Assembly: GCF_024343575.1 (NCBI RefSeq)
Contig: NZ_RJUA01000003.1
Span: 1-64,000, forward strand
Source of the DNA: Lacihabitans sp. LS3-19
GTDB lineage: Bacteria > Bacteroidota > Bacteroidia > Cytophagales > Spirosomataceae
DNA length: 64,000 nt
Direction of reading: 5' to 3'
In this document: piece by piece, positions 7,689 through 16,614 of the stretch
Layout of the letters: each line of letters starts with the position of its first letter
Position numbering within the stretch: the first letter of the stretch is position 1
Notes under the pieces: model-generated
Database searches by the model: none
What the model saw: only the letters and a program-made list of their open reading frames with translations
Told to the model about the DNA's origin: nothing
Made by a program: the position numbers and the translations under genes

Positions 7689-10622
7689 ATGAAACCAGAT
7701 TTCGAAAGTTTAGATAAGCAGTTTTCAGGCGAACTTTTTTACGACAATTCAGCCATACACCAAGCCCAAAGAATTTTATATTCTACGGATGCTTCTGTAT
7801 ATCAAGAAAAGCCATTGGCGGTCGCGATTCCTAAAAATATTGAGGATCTAAATTTGCTTTTAAGCTTTGCAAATCAGCATCAAATCACTTTGATTCCTCG
7901 CTCCGCAGGCACATCTCTGGCTGGACAAGTTGTTGGAAAAGGGATAATAGTTGATATTTCTAAATATTTTGGTAAAGTGCTGGAAATTAATGCTGAAGAG
8001 CGATGGGTTAGGGTTCAGCCAGGTATAGTTAGAGACGATTTGAATGTTTTATTAAATCCTTACGGTTTGCTTTTTGGTCCAGAAACTTCTACTTCAAATC
8101 GGGCGATGATAGGAGGAATGATAGGAAATAATTCTTGCGGACTGCATTCAATAGTTTGGGGAGATACGAGAAGTCATTTTTTGGAGGCGAAGGTATTATT
8201 AAGTGACGGCACAGCAGCGGAATTTATGGCATTGACAAAGGCAGAATTTGATGAAAAGAAAGCTTTGGATTCGCTTGAAGGGGTAATTTATCGAGGTTTC
8301 GAAAATATATTAAGTGATAAGAATAATCTTTTGGCCATAGAAAAAGGATATCCCAAAAAGTCGCTAAAACGTAGAAATACAGGCTATGCTTTGGATATGT
8401 TGGCTGATAATGAGTTGTTTAGTGAAGATTCTTCGGCTTCGTTTAATTTTTGTAAACTTTTGGCAGGTTCCGAAGGTACTTTGGCTTTTGTGACTGAAGC
8501 CAAACTAAATTTACTGCCGCTTCCTCCAAAAGAAATCGCCCTTGTTTGTGTGCATTGCCACAGCATTCAGGAGTCGCTTCATGCCAACTTGGTGGCACTT
8601 CAGCACAATCCCATGGCTTCCGAATTGGTGGACAAATACATTTTGGATTTTACAAAAGGGCATCCTGTTTACGACCAAAATCGCTTTTTTATTGAGGGTG
8701 ACCCCGCCGCAATTTTGATGGTTGAGTTTATGGCTGAGACTGCTTTAGAATTAGAAACAAAAACCAATCAACTTATTTTGGATTTGCAAAAGGCCAATCT
8801 TGGTTACGCTTATCCCGTAATAAAAGGCGAAAAAACTATTCCAGCCTGGGACGTAAGAAAAGCAGGATTGGGCTTAATCAGAAATCTAAAAGGAGATATT
8901 CAACCTGTAAATTTAATAGAGGATTGTGCAGTAGCTCCAGAAGATTTACCTGCTTATATTGCTGATTTACAGGATTTACTAAAAAGGCTTGACGTTAATG
9001 CGTCTTATTATGCTCATGCCGGAGCGGGGGAGTTGCATGTAGAGCCAATTCTAAATTTAAAGACCAAAGAAGGCAAAGAATTATTCCGAACGATATTAAA
9101 AGAAACGGCGGGAATTGTAAAAAAATACAAGGGTTCCTTAAGTGGTGAGCATGGAGATGGACGATTAAGAGGTGAGTTTATAGAAAGTGTTCTGGGAGCA
9201 GAAGTCTATGATTTATGCCGAAAAGTGAAGCAAATTTTCGACCCAAATGGCATTTTTAACGCCAATAAAATAATAAATACGCCTCCAATGAACGAGTCAC
9301 TTCGTTTTGAGGTAGATAAACAATCACCGAAAATCGACACATTTTTTGATTTTTCGGAGCAAGAAGGAATTCTCAGAATGGCCGAAAAGTGCTCTGGATC
9401 AGGAGATTGTCGTAAAACAGAAGTCACGGGTGGTACCATGTGTCCAAGTTATATGGCGACTAAAAACGAAAAAGATACGACGCGAGCAAGAGCGAATATT
9501 TTACGAAATTTTCTGACCAATTCTACCAAAGAAAATCCTTTTGATCATCAAGAGATTAAAGAAGTGATGGATTTATGTGTTTCGTGTAAAGGCTGTAAAT
9601 CTGAATGCCCTTCAAAAGTGGACGTTGGCAAAATGAAAGCGGAGTTTTTGCAACATTATTATCAAACCAACGGCGTTCCTTTCCGAACTTGGATGATAGG
9701 GAATTTTACAAAATCTCAGGCTTTGGCTTCTTATTTACCTGGATTGTATAATTTTTTGATAAAAAATACATTTACTTCATCGCTTACAAAACAAATATTG
9801 GGATTTGCTCAGGAGCGTTCTATTCCGAATTTGGGGCGAATTACTTTAAGAAAATGGTTTTCTAAACATGAGAAAAAGCAAAACGCTACGAATGGACAAG
9901 TTTATTTGTTTTGTGACGAATTTACCAATTATAATGATGTTGAAATAGGGGAAAAGGCGATTTTGCTTATGGAAAAGTTAGGTTATGAGGTTTTAATGCC
10001 ACGTCATCTAGAAAGTGGAAGAACTTATCTGTCGAAAGGTTTAGTGAAGGCTGCACAGAAAATAGCGATTGAAAACGTGAAAATTTTGTCAGAAGCTATG
10101 AAAGCGGATATTCCGATTATTGGGATTGAACCTTCTGCTATTTTGACTTTACGAGATGAATATTTGGAATTGGTTCCTGCTGAATTGAAAGAAAAAGCTC
10201 AAAAATTGGCTGGAAAATCTTTCTTAATAGATGAGTTTTTGGCAAATGAAATGGCAGCAAAGAAAATATCTAAAGATCAGTTTACAGACGAAAAACGATT
10301 GATAAAATTACATGGACATTGTCATCAAAAGGCATTGTCATCAGTTGTTTTTACAAAGAAAATACTGTCCTTACCCCAAAACTACGAAGTGCAATTGATA
10401 CCCTCAGGCTGTTGCGGCATGGCGGGATCCTTTGGCTACGAAAAAGAGCATTATGAAGTCTCAATGAAAATAGGCGAACTCGTACTCTTTCCAACTATTA
10501 GAAAGCAAGCTACCGATGTTATAATTGCTGCCCCGGGCACCAGTTGCCGCCACCAAATCAAAGACGGAACAGAGGTTGTGGCAAAGCATCCTGTGGAGAT
10601 TTTGTGGGATGCTTTACTTTAA
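7689..10622 (+). CDS. FAD-linked 2-hydroxyacid dehydrogenase fused to Fe-S/CCG module (YdiJ-like)
   Basis: This 977-residue fusion is close to the length of the YdiJ/Dld-II family. Residues from about 45 to 270 are an FAD-binding PCMH-type domain (PRSAGTSLAGQVVG, NNSCGLHSIVWGDTRSH, GSEGTLAFVTEAKL). Residues from about 290 to 535 form the FAD-oxidase C-terminal domain (GEHGDGRLRGEF). A ferredoxin-like part follows, with cysteines at about 566-584 and CVSCKGCKSECP at about 629-640. The C-terminal part carries cysteine-rich CCG motifs (HGHCHQKAL near 875, SGCCGMAGSFG near 906). The family oxidises D-2-hydroxyacids such as D-lactate or D-2-hydroxyglutarate and passes electrons through the Fe-S clusters; the substrate here cannot be decided. 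The gene is monocistronic and sits behind the repeat array. Confidence 0.9.
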   Translation: MKPDFESLDKQFSGELFYDNSAIHQAQRILYSTDASVYQEKPLAVAIPKNIEDLNLLLSFANQHQITLIPRSAGTSLAGQVVGKGIIVDISKYFGKVLEINAEERWVRVQPGIVRDDLNVLLNPYGLLFGPETSTSNRAMIGGMIGNNSCGLHSIVWGDTRSHFLEAKVLLSDGTAAEFMALTKAEFDEKKALDSLEGVIYRGFENILSDKNNLLAIEKGYPKKSLKRRNTGYALDMLADNELFSEDSSASFNFCKLLAGSEGTLAFVTEAKLNLLPLPPKEIALVCVHCHSIQESLHANLVALQHNPMASELVDKYILDFTKGHPVYDQNRFFIEGDPAAILMVEFMAETALELETKTNQLILDLQKANLGYAYPVIKGEKTIPAWDVRKAGLGLIRNLKGDIQPVNLIEDCAVAPEDLPAYIADLQDLLKRLDVNASYYAHAGAGELHVEPILNLKTKEGKELFRTILKETAGIVKKYKGSLSGEHGDGRLRGEFIESVLGAEVYDLCRKVKQIFDPNGIFNANKIINTPPMNESLRFEVDKQSPKIDTFFDFSEQEGILRMAEKCSGSGDCRKTEVTGGTMCPSYMATKNEKDTTRARANILRNFLTNSTKENPFDHQEIKEVMDLCVSCKGCKSECPSKVDVGKMKAEFLQHYYQTNGVPFRTWMIGNFTKSQALASYLPGLYNFLIKNTFTSSLTKQILGFAQERSIPNLGRITLRKWFSKHEKKQNATNGQVYLFCDEFTNYNDVEIGEKAILLMEKLGYEVLMPRHLESGRTYLSKGLVKAAQKIAIENVKILSEAMKADIPIIGIEPSAILTLRDEYLELVPAELKEKAQKLAGKSFLIDEFLANEMAAKKISKDQFTDEKRLIKLHGHCHQKALSSVVFTKKILSLPQNYEVQLIPSGCCGMAGSFGYEKEHYEVSMKIGELVLFPTIRKQATDVIIAAPGTSCRHQIKDGTEVVAKHPVEILWDALL

Positions 10623-10670
10623 TTTAAGTTTAAAATTAGTTTTTTTCATTAAAGTATTTATTTAGAAAAT

Positions 10671-10704
10671 AAGATAATTTTTTCTAAATAAAAGATAATT
10701 TTTT
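10671..10704. promoter_or_regulatory. Direct repeats upstream of the xylanase gene
   Basis: The 13-bp sequence AAGATAATTTTTT occurs at 10671-10683 and 10692-10704, exactly 21 bp (two helical turns) apart. An inverted repeat (TTTTCAA, 7 nt, TTGAAAA) follows at 10740-10760, 27 bp before the start codon. Together they could be the control region of the xylan operon, but no bound regulator is known. Confidence 0.35.
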
Positions 10705-10787
10705 AGTTTTTTAAGAATAAATGTTAAATTGACGCTTATTTTTCAATCTTCAGTTGAAAATGCTGATATTCAATTATTTATTAAAAA

Positions 10788-11909
10788 ATGAAAATTACAC
10801 TTAGGCCTAATTTGTATTTTGGAATTATTTTCTGTCTTTTTCTTAATTCCTTTAATTCTTTCTCTCAATCCAATTCTAAATCACTTAAAAAAGCCTACCA
10901 AGATGATTTCTTGATTGGAACCGCTTTAGGAACCCAACATATCTTAGAGAAGAACGCACAGGCTGACAAGCTTATAAAAGAGCAGTTCAATGCAATTACA
11001 CCTGAAAACATCATGAAGTCAGAGGTGATTCATCCTGAGCTTCACAGATATAATTTTGACCTTGCAGACAAATTTGTTGCCTATGGTCAAAAAAACCAAA
11101 TGTATATAGCGGGTCACACGCTTATTTGGCATTCACAATTGCCTAGGTTTGTTTACAAAATCCAAAGTGCAGATTCCCTAAAAATGTTCATGGAAGATCA
11201 TATCAAAACTGTTGCTGGACGATATGCTGGCAAAATGAATAGTTGGGATGTAGTAAATGAAGCTTTAAACGAAGATGGTACAATGCGGCCTTCTATTTTT
11301 TATAAATTATTGGGCGAAGACTATATAAAAATGGCTTTCGACTTAGCAGCAAAAGCTGACCCAAATGCAGAATTATACTACAATGATTACAATATAGAGC
11401 AACCTGCCAAACGAAAAGGTGCCATAGCCATGATCAAAAAATTGCAGGCAAGTGGTACAAAAATAGATGGGGTGGGTATCCAAGGGCATTGGAGCATAAA
11501 CAGCAATAACATAAAAGAAATTGAAGATGCGATTAACGAATTTTCAGCATTGGGTATTAAAGTTGCTTTTACCGAATTGGATTATACCGTTTTGCCAAAC
11601 CCCTGGGATCTGAAAGGAGCTGATGTAAATCAGAACTTCGAAGCTGACCCAAAAATGAACCAATACAAAGACGCTCTTCCGGATTCTGTCGGCACAAAAT
11701 TGGCCAATAGATACAGCGATTTATTTATACTATTTTTGAAAAATAAGGATAAAATAAGCCGTGTAACTTTTTGGGGCGTAAATGATGGACATTCTTGGCT
11801 AAACGGTTGGCCTATTAAAAATCGAACAAATTACCCATTGTTATTTGATAGAGACTGTCAGCCCAAAAAAGCCTATAACGCCGTAATGCAATTAAAATCA
11901 GGACAATAA
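10788..11909 (+). CDS. GH10 endo-1,4-beta-xylanase, secreted
   Basis: This 373-residue protein has an N-terminal Sec signal (hydrophobic stretch at about residues 9-26 ending NSFSQ). A single GH10 domain follows from about residue 35 to the end. Diagnostic features are the substrate-binding GHTLIWHSQLP segment, the catalytic acid/base Glu158 in WDVVNEAL, the nucleophile Glu263 in VAFTELDYTV, and VTFWGVNDGHSWLNGWP near the C-terminus. The enzyme cleaves the xylan backbone to xylo-oligosaccharides in the periplasm or outside the cell. There is no carbohydrate-binding module and no T9SS tail. It is followed after 22 bp by a sugar:cation symporter gene, then GH43 and a deacetylase gene, which together make a small xylan-use cluster without SusC/SusD genes in view. 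Confidence 0.95.
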   Translation: MKITLRPNLYFGIIFCLFLNSFNSFSQSNSKSLKKAYQDDFLIGTALGTQHILEKNAQADKLIKEQFNAITPENIMKSEVIHPELHRYNFDLADKFVAYGQKNQMYIAGHTLIWHSQLPRFVYKIQSADSLKMFMEDHIKTVAGRYAGKMNSWDVVNEALNEDGTMRPSIFYKLLGEDYIKMAFDLAAKADPNAELYYNDYNIEQPAKRKGAIAMIKKLQASGTKIDGVGIQGHWSINSNNIKEIEDAINEFSALGIKVAFTELDYTVLPNPWDLKGADVNQNFEADPKMNQYKDALPDSVGTKLANRYSDLFILFLKNKDKISRVTFWGVNDGHSWLNGWPIKNRTNYPLLFDRDCQPKKAYNAVMQLKSGQ

Positions 11910-11931
11910 CAAACCCTAAATAGAAATAAAT

Positions 11932-13347
11932 ATGAAAGATGTATCACATAAACTGTCCGTTTTAGAGAAAGTCGGCTATAGCCTTGGAGACCTTGCTGCC
12001 AACTTGGTATTCCAAACTTTGGTAACCTATTTGGCCTATTTTTACACCGATATTTATGGACTAAAACCTGAACACGCTACACTTGTCACACTTTTTGTGG
12101 GATTGTTTGCGGCATTTGTTTTTAATCCTGTAATGGGTGCAATTGCCGACAGAACGAATACTCGTTGGGGCAAATTCAGACCTTGGATCCTATGGACTGC
12201 CGTTCCACTTGGCGTTACTGCTTTATTGGCTTTTAGTACCCCAGATTTTTCGTATCAAGGTAAAGTTGTTTATGCAGTGATTACTTATAGTTTGTTGTTG
12301 TTGCTGTATGCCGCCAACAATTTACCATATTCTGCATTAAGCGGTGTCATCACTGGAGATATGGCTGAGCGTAACAGTATGTCAGCTTACCGTTTTGTAG
12401 CAGTAATGTTTTCGCAGTTTTTTGTGCAAGTTTTTATGTACAATTTGATCCTAAAAGCAGGAAATGGCGATAAAGCGATAGGAATTGAGAAAGTAATGAC
12501 TGTTTTAGCAATAGTAGGTACTTTGATGCTTTTGGTTACTTTTTTTTCAACCAAAGAAAGAGTGGTTCCTAAGCCTGAACAAAAATCATCTTTAAAAGAG
12601 GATTTGAGCGATTTGTTCAAAAATGTGCCTTGGATTATCATGTTGGTAACAACGACTTTGGTGTTTATTACACTGGCAATGAAGGGCGGTTCTTATGTTT
12701 ATTATTTTGAAAATTATGTAGATAAAGCACAATTGACCACGTTTTTAGAGCCAATGAAAGGTTTCCTGCCAACATTTGAAAACGACATTTCGATGGGCTT
12801 GGGCGTTTTTAACGGAGGTGGCATATTGATTGGCTTAATTGGTATCATGATGTCCAAAAAACTGGCAGATAAATACGGAAAAAGAAACGTATTTATGGCC
12901 TCATTATTTGTTTCAACATTATTCATCATATTCTTTTATTTCTTTCCGCCGCAATCTGTCGGCTTGATGTTTGGCTCACAAATATTACATATGTTTTTTT
13001 ATGGGATCAGCACACCCATCCTTTGGACAATGATAGCCGATGTGGCCGATTATTCAGAATGGAAAAACAACAGAAGAGCAACGGCCATTATTTTTTCTGC
13101 CATGATGGTGGGTTTAAAAGGCGGATTGAGTATCGGAAGTTCATTGCTTACCATGATTTTGGGAATATTTAATTACCAACCCAACGCAACGGTAGCCCAA
13201 TCTGCCGAAACGATTAATGGAATCAAACTATTGGTAAGTATTTTCCCAGCCATTCCATTTCTACTAGCAGTTGGCTTATTATTCTTTTATGAAATAAATA
13301 AGAAAATGGAACTTCAAATCGAAGCAGATTTGAAGGAGAGGAGATGA
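11932..13347 (+). CDS. GPH-family sugar:cation symporter (likely xylo-oligosaccharide)
   Basis: This 471-residue inner-membrane carrier has about 12 hydrophobic segments. The N-terminus (KVGYSLGDLAANL, FYTDIYGL) and the loop ADRTNTRWGKFRPWILW carry the signature of the glycoside-pentoside-hexuronide:cation symporter family (MelB/XynP type). The region near residue 355 (STPILWTMIADVADYSEW) is also typical. Position directly behind a GH10 xylanase and ahead of GH43 argues for uptake of xylose oligomers. The cation used cannot be told. It probably shares a transcript with the xylanase. After it comes a 191-bp gap that ends in 15-bp tandem repeats. Confidence 0.92.
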   Translation: MKDVSHKLSVLEKVGYSLGDLAANLVFQTLVTYLAYFYTDIYGLKPEHATLVTLFVGLFAAFVFNPVMGAIADRTNTRWGKFRPWILWTAVPLGVTALLAFSTPDFSYQGKVVYAVITYSLLLLLYAANNLPYSALSGVITGDMAERNSMSAYRFVAVMFSQFFVQVFMYNLILKAGNGDKAIGIEKVMTVLAIVGTLMLLVTFFSTKERVVPKPEQKSSLKEDLSDLFKNVPWIIMLVTTTLVFITLAMKGGSYVYYFENYVDKAQLTTFLEPMKGFLPTFENDISMGLGVFNGGGILIGLIGIMMSKKLADKYGKRNVFMASLFVSTLFIIFFYFFPPQSVGLMFGSQILHMFFYGISTPILWTMIADVADYSEWKNNRRATAIIFSAMMVGLKGGLSIGSSLLTMILGIFNYQPNATVAQSAETINGIKLLVSIFPAIPFLLAVGLLFFYEINKKMELQIEADLKERR

Positions 13348-13466
13348 TTTTTTAATGTGTTAATTTGATAATGAGTTAATGGAAGAATGATTCTGATTTT
13401 ATTTACGGCGATTAAAATTGGTAGATTAAATTCATTAAAACCAGCTAATTAATAAAAACTATTAAT

Positions 13467-13541
13467 CTAATAACCATTTTCTCAATAACTAATACTCTAA
13501 TAACGAATACACTAATAACCAATATACCAATAACCAAAATG
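13467..13541. repeat. 15-bp degenerate tandem repeat, five units
   Basis: Five consecutive 15-bp units (consensus about CTAATAACCAATAYA) run from 13467 to 13541. The last one contains the ATG of the GH43 gene. The unit length is a multiple of three and the frame is open upstream to 13449 in phase with GH43, but it has no ATG and reads as a low-complexity Leu-Ile-Thr-Asn peptide, so it is most likely untranslated leader. Confidence 0.75.
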
Positions 13542-14579
13542 CCCGAAGATAGTATAGAACATATTGATTTTGAAGATTTAAACAATAGAGCGATTTCTCA
13601 GCCACTTGTAAAACACATTTACACTGCCGATCCATCCGCACATGTTTTTGATGGTAAAATTTATATTTACCCTTCGCATGATGTGGATGCGGGAGAAGCA
13701 TTTGATGACCTAGGTAGTCATTTTGCCATGGAAGATTATCATGTTATTTCAATGGATTCTGTTGATGCTGAAGCCAAAGATCATGGTGTAGCCTTGCATG
13801 TAAATCAGGTTCCATGGGCAGACAAACAAATGTGGGCACCCGATGCCAATGAAAAAGACGGTAAATATTATCTTTTCTTTCCTGCCAAAGACCATGATGG
13901 GATTTTTAGGATAGGAGTTGCCATCGGTAAGTCTCCAATAGGCCCATTTAAGCCTCAAAATGAACCAATTAAAGATAGTTTCTCCATTGATCCAGCTGTT
14001 TTTAAAGACGACGATGGTTCTTACTACATGTATTTTGGTGGGATTTGGGGCGGTCAATTGCAACGTTGGAGAGAAGGAAAATTCAATGCCTCAGAACCAG
14101 AAAGTCCTGTTGCCCATTTACCAGAAGATAACGAACCAGCCCTTTGTCCGAAAATAGCAAAAATGACGGATGATTTATTAGAATTTGCTCACGAAGCCAA
14201 AGATGTATTTATCTTAGACGAAAACGGCCATCAGCTTCTAAATGGCGACAACGACCGTAGGTTCTTTGAGGCCGCTTGGATGCACAAATACAATGGAAAA
14301 TATTACTTCTCGTATTCAACCGGAGATACACATTTCATCTGCTATGCCATTGGAGACAACCCTTATGGGCCGTTTACTTATGCAGGCAGAATACTCGAAC
14401 CAGTAGTTGGATGGACCTCACATCATTCTATTTGTGAAGTAGATAGCAAATGGTATTTGTTCTATCATGACTCAAGTCTTTCAGCTGGTGTCACGCATCT
14501 GAGAAGTATAAAAGTAGCTGAGATTACCTATGATGCTGATGGTAAGATTAAAACTTTGGTGCCGTATAAAAAGAAGTAG
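13539..14579 (+). CDS. GH43 family beta-xylosidase/arabinofuranosidase
   Basis: This 346-residue protein has no signal peptide and so is probably cytoplasmic. It shows the five-bladed propeller signature of GH43: catalytic base Asp31 in YTADPSAHVFDGKIYIYPS, the pKa-tuning Asp in SIDPAVFKDDDGSYYMYF, and catalytic acid Glu244 in FFEAAWMHKY. The closing blade is SHHSICEVDSKWYLFYHD. It should release xylose or arabinose from imported oligosaccharides, which fits its place after the symporter gene. The ATG at 13539 gives an N-terminus that runs quickly into the conserved ISQPLVKHIYTADPS, so this start is plausible. The last 38 codons recur as a diverged remnant at 16481-16597. Confidence 0.92.
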   Translation: MPEDSIEHIDFEDLNNRAISQPLVKHIYTADPSAHVFDGKIYIYPSHDVDAGEAFDDLGSHFAMEDYHVISMDSVDAEAKDHGVALHVNQVPWADKQMWAPDANEKDGKYYLFFPAKDHDGIFRIGVAIGKSPIGPFKPQNEPIKDSFSIDPAVFKDDDGSYYMYFGGIWGGQLQRWREGKFNASEPESPVAHLPEDNEPALCPKIAKMTDDLLEFAHEAKDVFILDENGHQLLNGDNDRRFFEAAWMHKYNGKYYFSYSTGDTHFICYAIGDNPYGPFTYAGRILEPVVGWTSHHSICEVDSKWYLFYHDSSLSAGVTHLRSIKVAEITYDADGKIKTLVPYKKK

Positions 14580-14808
14580 ACATTAGAAAAGAACATATTG
14601 GAAATTAAACTGAAAAACATTCAAACTTATACGAGTATAATAGAAATGGAAAAACATTTAGGCATATTTCGTAGAAAAAGAATTAAAGGTAAATTCATAG
14701 GTTACTTACAGAAATTACAAATAGAAACATCAATTTCAATCTAAGTGTACTTTCAAATATTGTGGTGTTACCTATAATTTTTTAAATCCTTTTAATTACA
14801 AAAATATT

Positions 14809-15285
14809 ATGAACAAAATGAATTTTATAATAATTGTATCAGAGATTTTGAGAAGTCTCTGTCTATCATATTGTGGATTTAATTTGGCAAGAACTTTTGA
14901 TGTATTTGATGGAAAAGAAAATGTAACATTCGCAATAATTTTGGTTGTTGGCTTTTTTTCAATTATAATCAATTCGTTTGTTAATGTATTAATTTACAAC
15001 AGTTTAGATTTTAATAACTTTATTATACGTAAATCCCTTTTAGTTACAAACTACTTTATCGTTTTGCTGCCTGGATTGTTTTCAGTTAGTATATCAGGTA
15101 TTGGAGATTTTAAATATTATGGCTACAAATTTTATTTTGCAATAATTATACCTTTGTTTTTATTTCTAACTATTTTAGGTCTAATAAATGTAGTTTATTC
15201 TATAACCTTTAATCTCTTATTTAAATCTAAATTTGAAGAAATTAAAAATATGGTGAATTCCAGTAATAAATTTATTAGTAAATAA
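14809..15285 (+). CDS. Hypothetical four-helix membrane protein
   Basis: This 158-residue, very AT-rich gene encodes four hydrophobic segments (about residues 7-25, 40-65, 78-100 and 107-135) and a short basic C-terminal tail (KSKFEEIKNMVNSSNKFISK). It is not recognised. It is the first ORF of the segment lying between the intact GH43 gene and the GH43 remnant, ahead of the DUF6922/AbiEii pair, and has a lower GC content than the xylan genes around it. Membership of the same acquired segment is inferred from position only. Confidence 0.5.
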   Translation: MNKMNFIIIVSEILRSLCLSYCGFNLARTFDVFDGKENVTFAIILVVGFFSIIINSFVNVLIYNSLDFNNFIIRKSLLVTNYFIVLLPGLFSVSISGIGDFKYYGYKFYFAIIIPLFLFLTILGLINVVYSITFNLLFKSKFEEIKNMVNSSNKFISK

Positions 15286-15286
15286 A

Positions 15287-15430
15287 ATGATTATACATTT
15301 ATTGACTATTCAAGCAATTTTACCACCTTTTCAATGGAGTATTGCAAAGCAAAAAGGGTCATTGATGCTTGAACCGCTAAGAATCTTAGTTAGTCTATGT
15401 ATCGTATCTATGTGTAAAATAATGAATTAG
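15287..15430 (+). CDS. Short ORF, possibly a gene fragment
   Basis: A 47-codon ORF starts one base after the stop of the preceding membrane protein gene. Its product (FQWSIAKQKGSLMLEPL in the middle, then a short hydrophobic stretch) looks more protein-like than random AT-rich sequence, but no family is recognised. It may be a small protein or the end of a decayed gene. Confidence 0.22.
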   Translation: MIIHLLTIQAILPPFQWSIAKQKGSLMLEPLRILVSLCIVSMCKIMN

Positions 15431-15546
15431 GAAATCTAAGAAGAATTAAATGATCTAAGAGATAAATTAACTTCTTTACTTTAAATCCTGTTAAGTGAGA
15501 CATTTTTTTAAATATATTTGTAAATCATTATTAAATTTAATTTAAA

Positions 15547-15837
15547 ATGTCACTTTCCTTGAGGCCATCACTTTTTTGGGATACAGATGTGAATGCTATT
15601 GATTTAGAAATTCATAAATCTGCTATTGTACAAAGGGTATTTGTGAGAGGTAGTTTTGAAGAATTTAAACAAGTTATGGCATTTTATGGTAAAGATCAGT
15701 GTAAAGAGCTTTTGCTGAACACAAGGTGGCTTGATCCAAAAACCCTAGCTTTTTGCTCCCTAATTTTTGAGGCTCCTTTAAATCAATTTAGATGTTATAC
15801 ACTCGCACAGTTGAACCCCGAACATTTGAATTATTAA
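15547..15837 (+). CDS. DUF6922 protein, likely antitoxin-type partner of AbiEii
   Basis: This 96-residue protein has the DUF6922 pattern: LRPSLFWDTDVNAIDLEIHK near the start, an RVFVRGSFEEFK segment, then LDPKTLAFCSLIFEAP and the final FRCYT. In Bacteroidota such genes commonly precede an AbiEii/AbiGii nucleotidyltransferase. Here the two genes overlap by 46 bp (15792-15837), so translation is coupled. By analogy with AbiE systems the first gene would encode the antitoxin or repressor, but DUF6922 itself is not experimentally defined as far as I know. The gene lies inside the segment that separates GH43 from its remnant. Confidence 0.75.
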   Translation: MSLSLRPSLFWDTDVNAIDLEIHKSAIVQRVFVRGSFEEFKQVMAFYGKDQCKELLLNTRWLDPKTLAFCSLIFEAPLNQFRCYTLAQLNPEHLNY

Positions 15838-16412
15838 AAAAACTTATGGACTTGGAAGTCCTTCAAGATTTTTATTTGGTGGGTGGAACAGCCTTAGCTT
15901 TGCAAAAAGGACATAGATTTAGTATTGATTTAGACTTATTTACTCCTAATTCATTCGACAATGAACAACTAATAGAAAAATTAAAAGAGACTTTTGGTAG
16001 TTTTATTTTAAAATCTGAGGGCAAACAGCTGATTTTTGCTGAAATAGATAATGTAAAGGTTGATTTAGTGAAAATGAACTATCCTATTTTATATGAAAGC
16101 ACTTTTAATCAAAATATAAGGATGCTTCATATAAACGATATTGCCCCCATGAAATTAAAGGCAATTGTGCAAAGAGGAAGTAAAAAGGATTTTTTTGATA
16201 TTTACTATATTCTTCAAGAAATGAGTTTGAATACTTTAATAGAATTGTACATACGGAAATTTAATCAAAATGAGATTTTTCATGTTCTAAAAAGTTTAAG
16301 TTATTTTGAAGATGCTGAAAATGATTTTAACCCAATTGTATTTGATTCAAATATTGATTGGAATAAAGTAAAAGAATTCTTAAAGTTTGAGCTTTTTAAA
16401 TTTACTAAATGA
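15792..16412 (+). CDS. AbiEii/AbiGii-type nucleotidyltransferase (toxin-like)
   Basis: This 206-residue protein is a minimal nucleotidyltransferase of the AbiEii family. The core motif is LVGGTALALQKGHRFSIDLD, with the GG helix cap and the two metal-binding Asp residues. The third Asp lies in VKVDLVKM, and the family-typical KLKAIVQRGSKKDFFDIYYI follows. Catalytic motifs are intact. AbiEii-type enzymes act as toxins in phage-defence or stabilisation modules, some by adding nucleotides to tRNA. It overlaps the DUF6922 gene by 46 bp. The ATG at 15792 lies within that gene; other starts slightly downstream are possible, but the pairing favours overlap. Confidence 0.85.
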   Translation: MLYTRTVEPRTFELLKKLMDLEVLQDFYLVGGTALALQKGHRFSIDLDLFTPNSFDNEQLIEKLKETFGSFILKSEGKQLIFAEIDNVKVDLVKMNYPILYESTFNQNIRMLHINDIAPMKLKAIVQRGSKKDFFDIYYILQEMSLNTLIELYIRKFNQNEIFHVLKSLSYFEDAENDFNPIVFDSNIDWNKVKEFLKFELFKFTK

Positions 16413-16480
16413 TACCTAGTTTTAGCTGCAAAAGGAATTTTAATATTTTGTATATCTGTAAAAATTTATAAGCTATTTTA

Positions 16481-16597
16481 TTCTATCACGACTCAAGCCT
16501 TTCGGCTGGTGTCACTCATCTTAGAAGTGTAAAAGTGGCGGAGATTACCTATGATGCTGATGGTAAGATTAATACTTTGGTGCCGTATAGGAAATAA
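16481..16597 (+). pseudogene. 3' remnant of a second GH43 gene
   Basis: The 117 bp encode FYHDSSLSAGVTHLRS-type sequence through to a stop codon and match the last 38-39 codons of the GH43 gene at 14460-14579. Identity is about 90 percent at the nucleotide level. Seven differences are synonymous, and the three changed residues are I to V, K to N and K to R. Nothing of the rest of the gene remains. The pattern of silent changes says that the fragment descends from a working paralogue rather than from a recent copy. Confidence 0.9.
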
Positions 16598-16614
16598 AAT
16601 ACGATTTTATTAAT

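Noticed and set aside
14647-14745. 32-codon basic ORF after the GH43 gene
   Set aside because: It is too short, has no recognisable similarity and no initiation context, and could equally be junction debris of the rearranged segment.
14809-16412. Complete mobile element between GH43 copies
   Set aside because: No integrase, transposase or terminal inverted repeat was found; only the gene-end duplication suggests movement.
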